NCBI GenBank assembly: GCA_028277025.1
Contig: JAPYVG010000103.1
Span: 1-5,708, forward strand
DNA: 5,708 bases
Source: Sulfolobaceae archaeon
GTDB taxonomy: Archaea; Thermoproteota; Thermoprotei_A; Sulfolobales; Sulfolobaceae
Reading direction: 5' to 3'
Positions 5,135 to 5,708 of this stretch are shown here, piece after piece; the stretch's first letter is position 1; each line of letters opens with the position of its first letter. Position numbers and translations under genes: made by a program. Below the pieces are notes generated by a model. That model was not told the DNA's origin, did no database searches, and saw only the letters and a program-made list of their open reading frames with translations.

Positions 5135-5708
5135 TCATGTTACTAAACTCATTACGTCCTTTGCAGCCAATACTAATCCCTTCCTATCTGGCTCATCCTT
5201 AGGTAAAGAATACTCTTCATTCTCTTTCTCAATAAATCCCATGTTCACTAACCTATTTAAAATCTCGTAAATTCTTGGCTCAGGTACATTACCTAGTATT
5301 GAGCTAACAACCTTTGTTACATCGGCAACACTTCCTTTCCCTCCAAGCCTATCAAGAGCGAGTATTGCTGCTGAATACCTCTCGGGGGATTGAGTTCCTA
5401 AAATGAAGTCCTTTACTTCCTTCCTCACCTCCTCTATGGCCATCTTCTCTATATCGTCCACATTTACTTGTTTTTCACCATGCCTAATTCTGAAAGAATA
5501 TTCAGAACCGAAAAAGGTTAACCAGCCCGGAATTCCGTCAAACCTCCTCAACGCGTCGTTTATTACATCTTCCTGCACTGTAACGCCTTCTTCTGCGAAT
5601 CCCTTAAGCAGGAAATCCCTAGAAAGCTGTTCATTAAACCTCTCTATCTTTATTCTCCTTATGAACCTTCCAAAGAAGGGTTTTTCATATTCAAGATCTT
5701 TTAGCATG
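5135..5708 (-). CDS. Archaeal ATPase (Arch_ATPase family), C-terminal part, cut by the window edge
   Basis: Only the last 190 or so residues are present. The ATG at 5707 is almost certainly internal: it sits in the MLKDLEYEKPFFGR segment, which in these P-loop ATPases (Pfam ATPase_2 type, usually around 350-400 residues) lies after Walker B and the sensor region. The Walker A and B motifs should therefore lie beyond position 5708. Seen here: the end of the ATPase core with KIERFNEQLSRDFLLKGFAE (lid-type helix, residues 20-39), a small helical region with GIPGWLTFFG (53-62, the family's GxPxWL), and a C-terminal winged-helix domain (about 108-170) with helices around VADVTKVVSSIL and PRIYEILNRLVNMGFIE. 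The family is abundant and variable in Sulfolobales. Its roles are mostly unknown, with suggested links to DNA handling and mobile elements. The stop is the TGA at 5137-5135. Confidence 0.85.
   Translation of the reverse strand, partial: MLKDLEYEKPFFGRFIRRIKIERFNEQLSRDFLLKGFAEEGVTVQEDVINDALRRFDGIPGWLTFFGSEYSFRIRHGEKQVNVDDIEKMAIEEVRKEVKDFILGTQSPERYSAAILALDRLGGKGSVADVTKVVSSILGNVPEPRIYEILNRLVNMGFIEKENEEYSLPKDEPDRKGLVLAAKDVMSLVT

Noticed and set aside
1..5708. CRISPR array, tRNA or rRNA genes
   Set aside because: No regularly spaced direct repeats were seen on either strand, and no cloverleaf-like or conserved rRNA segments were recognised by eye.

Overview
The window looks like chromosomal DNA of a hyperthermoacidophilic archaeon of the Sulfolobales (Sulfolobus/Saccharolobus/Acidianus type). 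The signs are low G+C, GTG and TTG starts, TATA-like boxes about 25-30 nt upstream of start codons with no Shine-Dalgarno (leaderless transcription), a PaREP1-family protein, and a typical archaeal Arch_ATPase-type protein at the right edge. This is inferred from family content and style, not from a database match.

The layout suggests an accessory, eroding region. Left part (1-1500): a short, relatively G+C-rich open stretch without a start (102-278), the C-terminal remnant of a DUF711 (UPF0210) protein with no 5' end (295-660), an unrecognised 140-residue protein (789-1211, +), and a small, possibly frameshifted unrecognised protein facing it (1217-1414, -). Middle (1573-2707): a PaREP1 gene (1580-2056, -) whose stop codon lies in a perfect 9-bp hairpin, then about 650 bases with no intact gene. 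That stretch holds what looks like a leaderless gene (from 2152) broken by frameshifts and stops.

The most interesting unit is a two-gene operon on the plus strand. An SMC/OLD-like ABC-type ATPase (2708-3964) is followed after 2 nt by a small protein (TTG start, 3967-4374) carrying an apparent PD-(D/E)XK nuclease core (D36, E49-x-K51) and an N-terminal cysteine cluster. An ATPase paired with a separate small nuclease resembles two-gene anti-virus systems such as Septu or PARIS in general design, but the nuclease fold and size differ from those. It is a candidate uncharacterised defence module; that role is inference.

Convergent to this operon, and overlapping its 3' end by 75 bp, is a protein that looks like a divergent minimal nucleotidyltransferase (4300-4788, -). 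Upstream of it is a 346-base AT-rich gap. The gap contains a perfect 13-bp inverted repeat spanning 129 bp (MITE-like or regulatory) and a second decayed coding stretch on the minus strand (4956-5119). The window ends inside an archaeal ATPase gene (5135-5708, -), of which only the C-terminal part is present.

The genes do not form one pathway. The picture is a variable locus with one intact candidate defence operon, toxin-antitoxin-type families (PaREP1, nucleotidyltransferase) and several gene relics.
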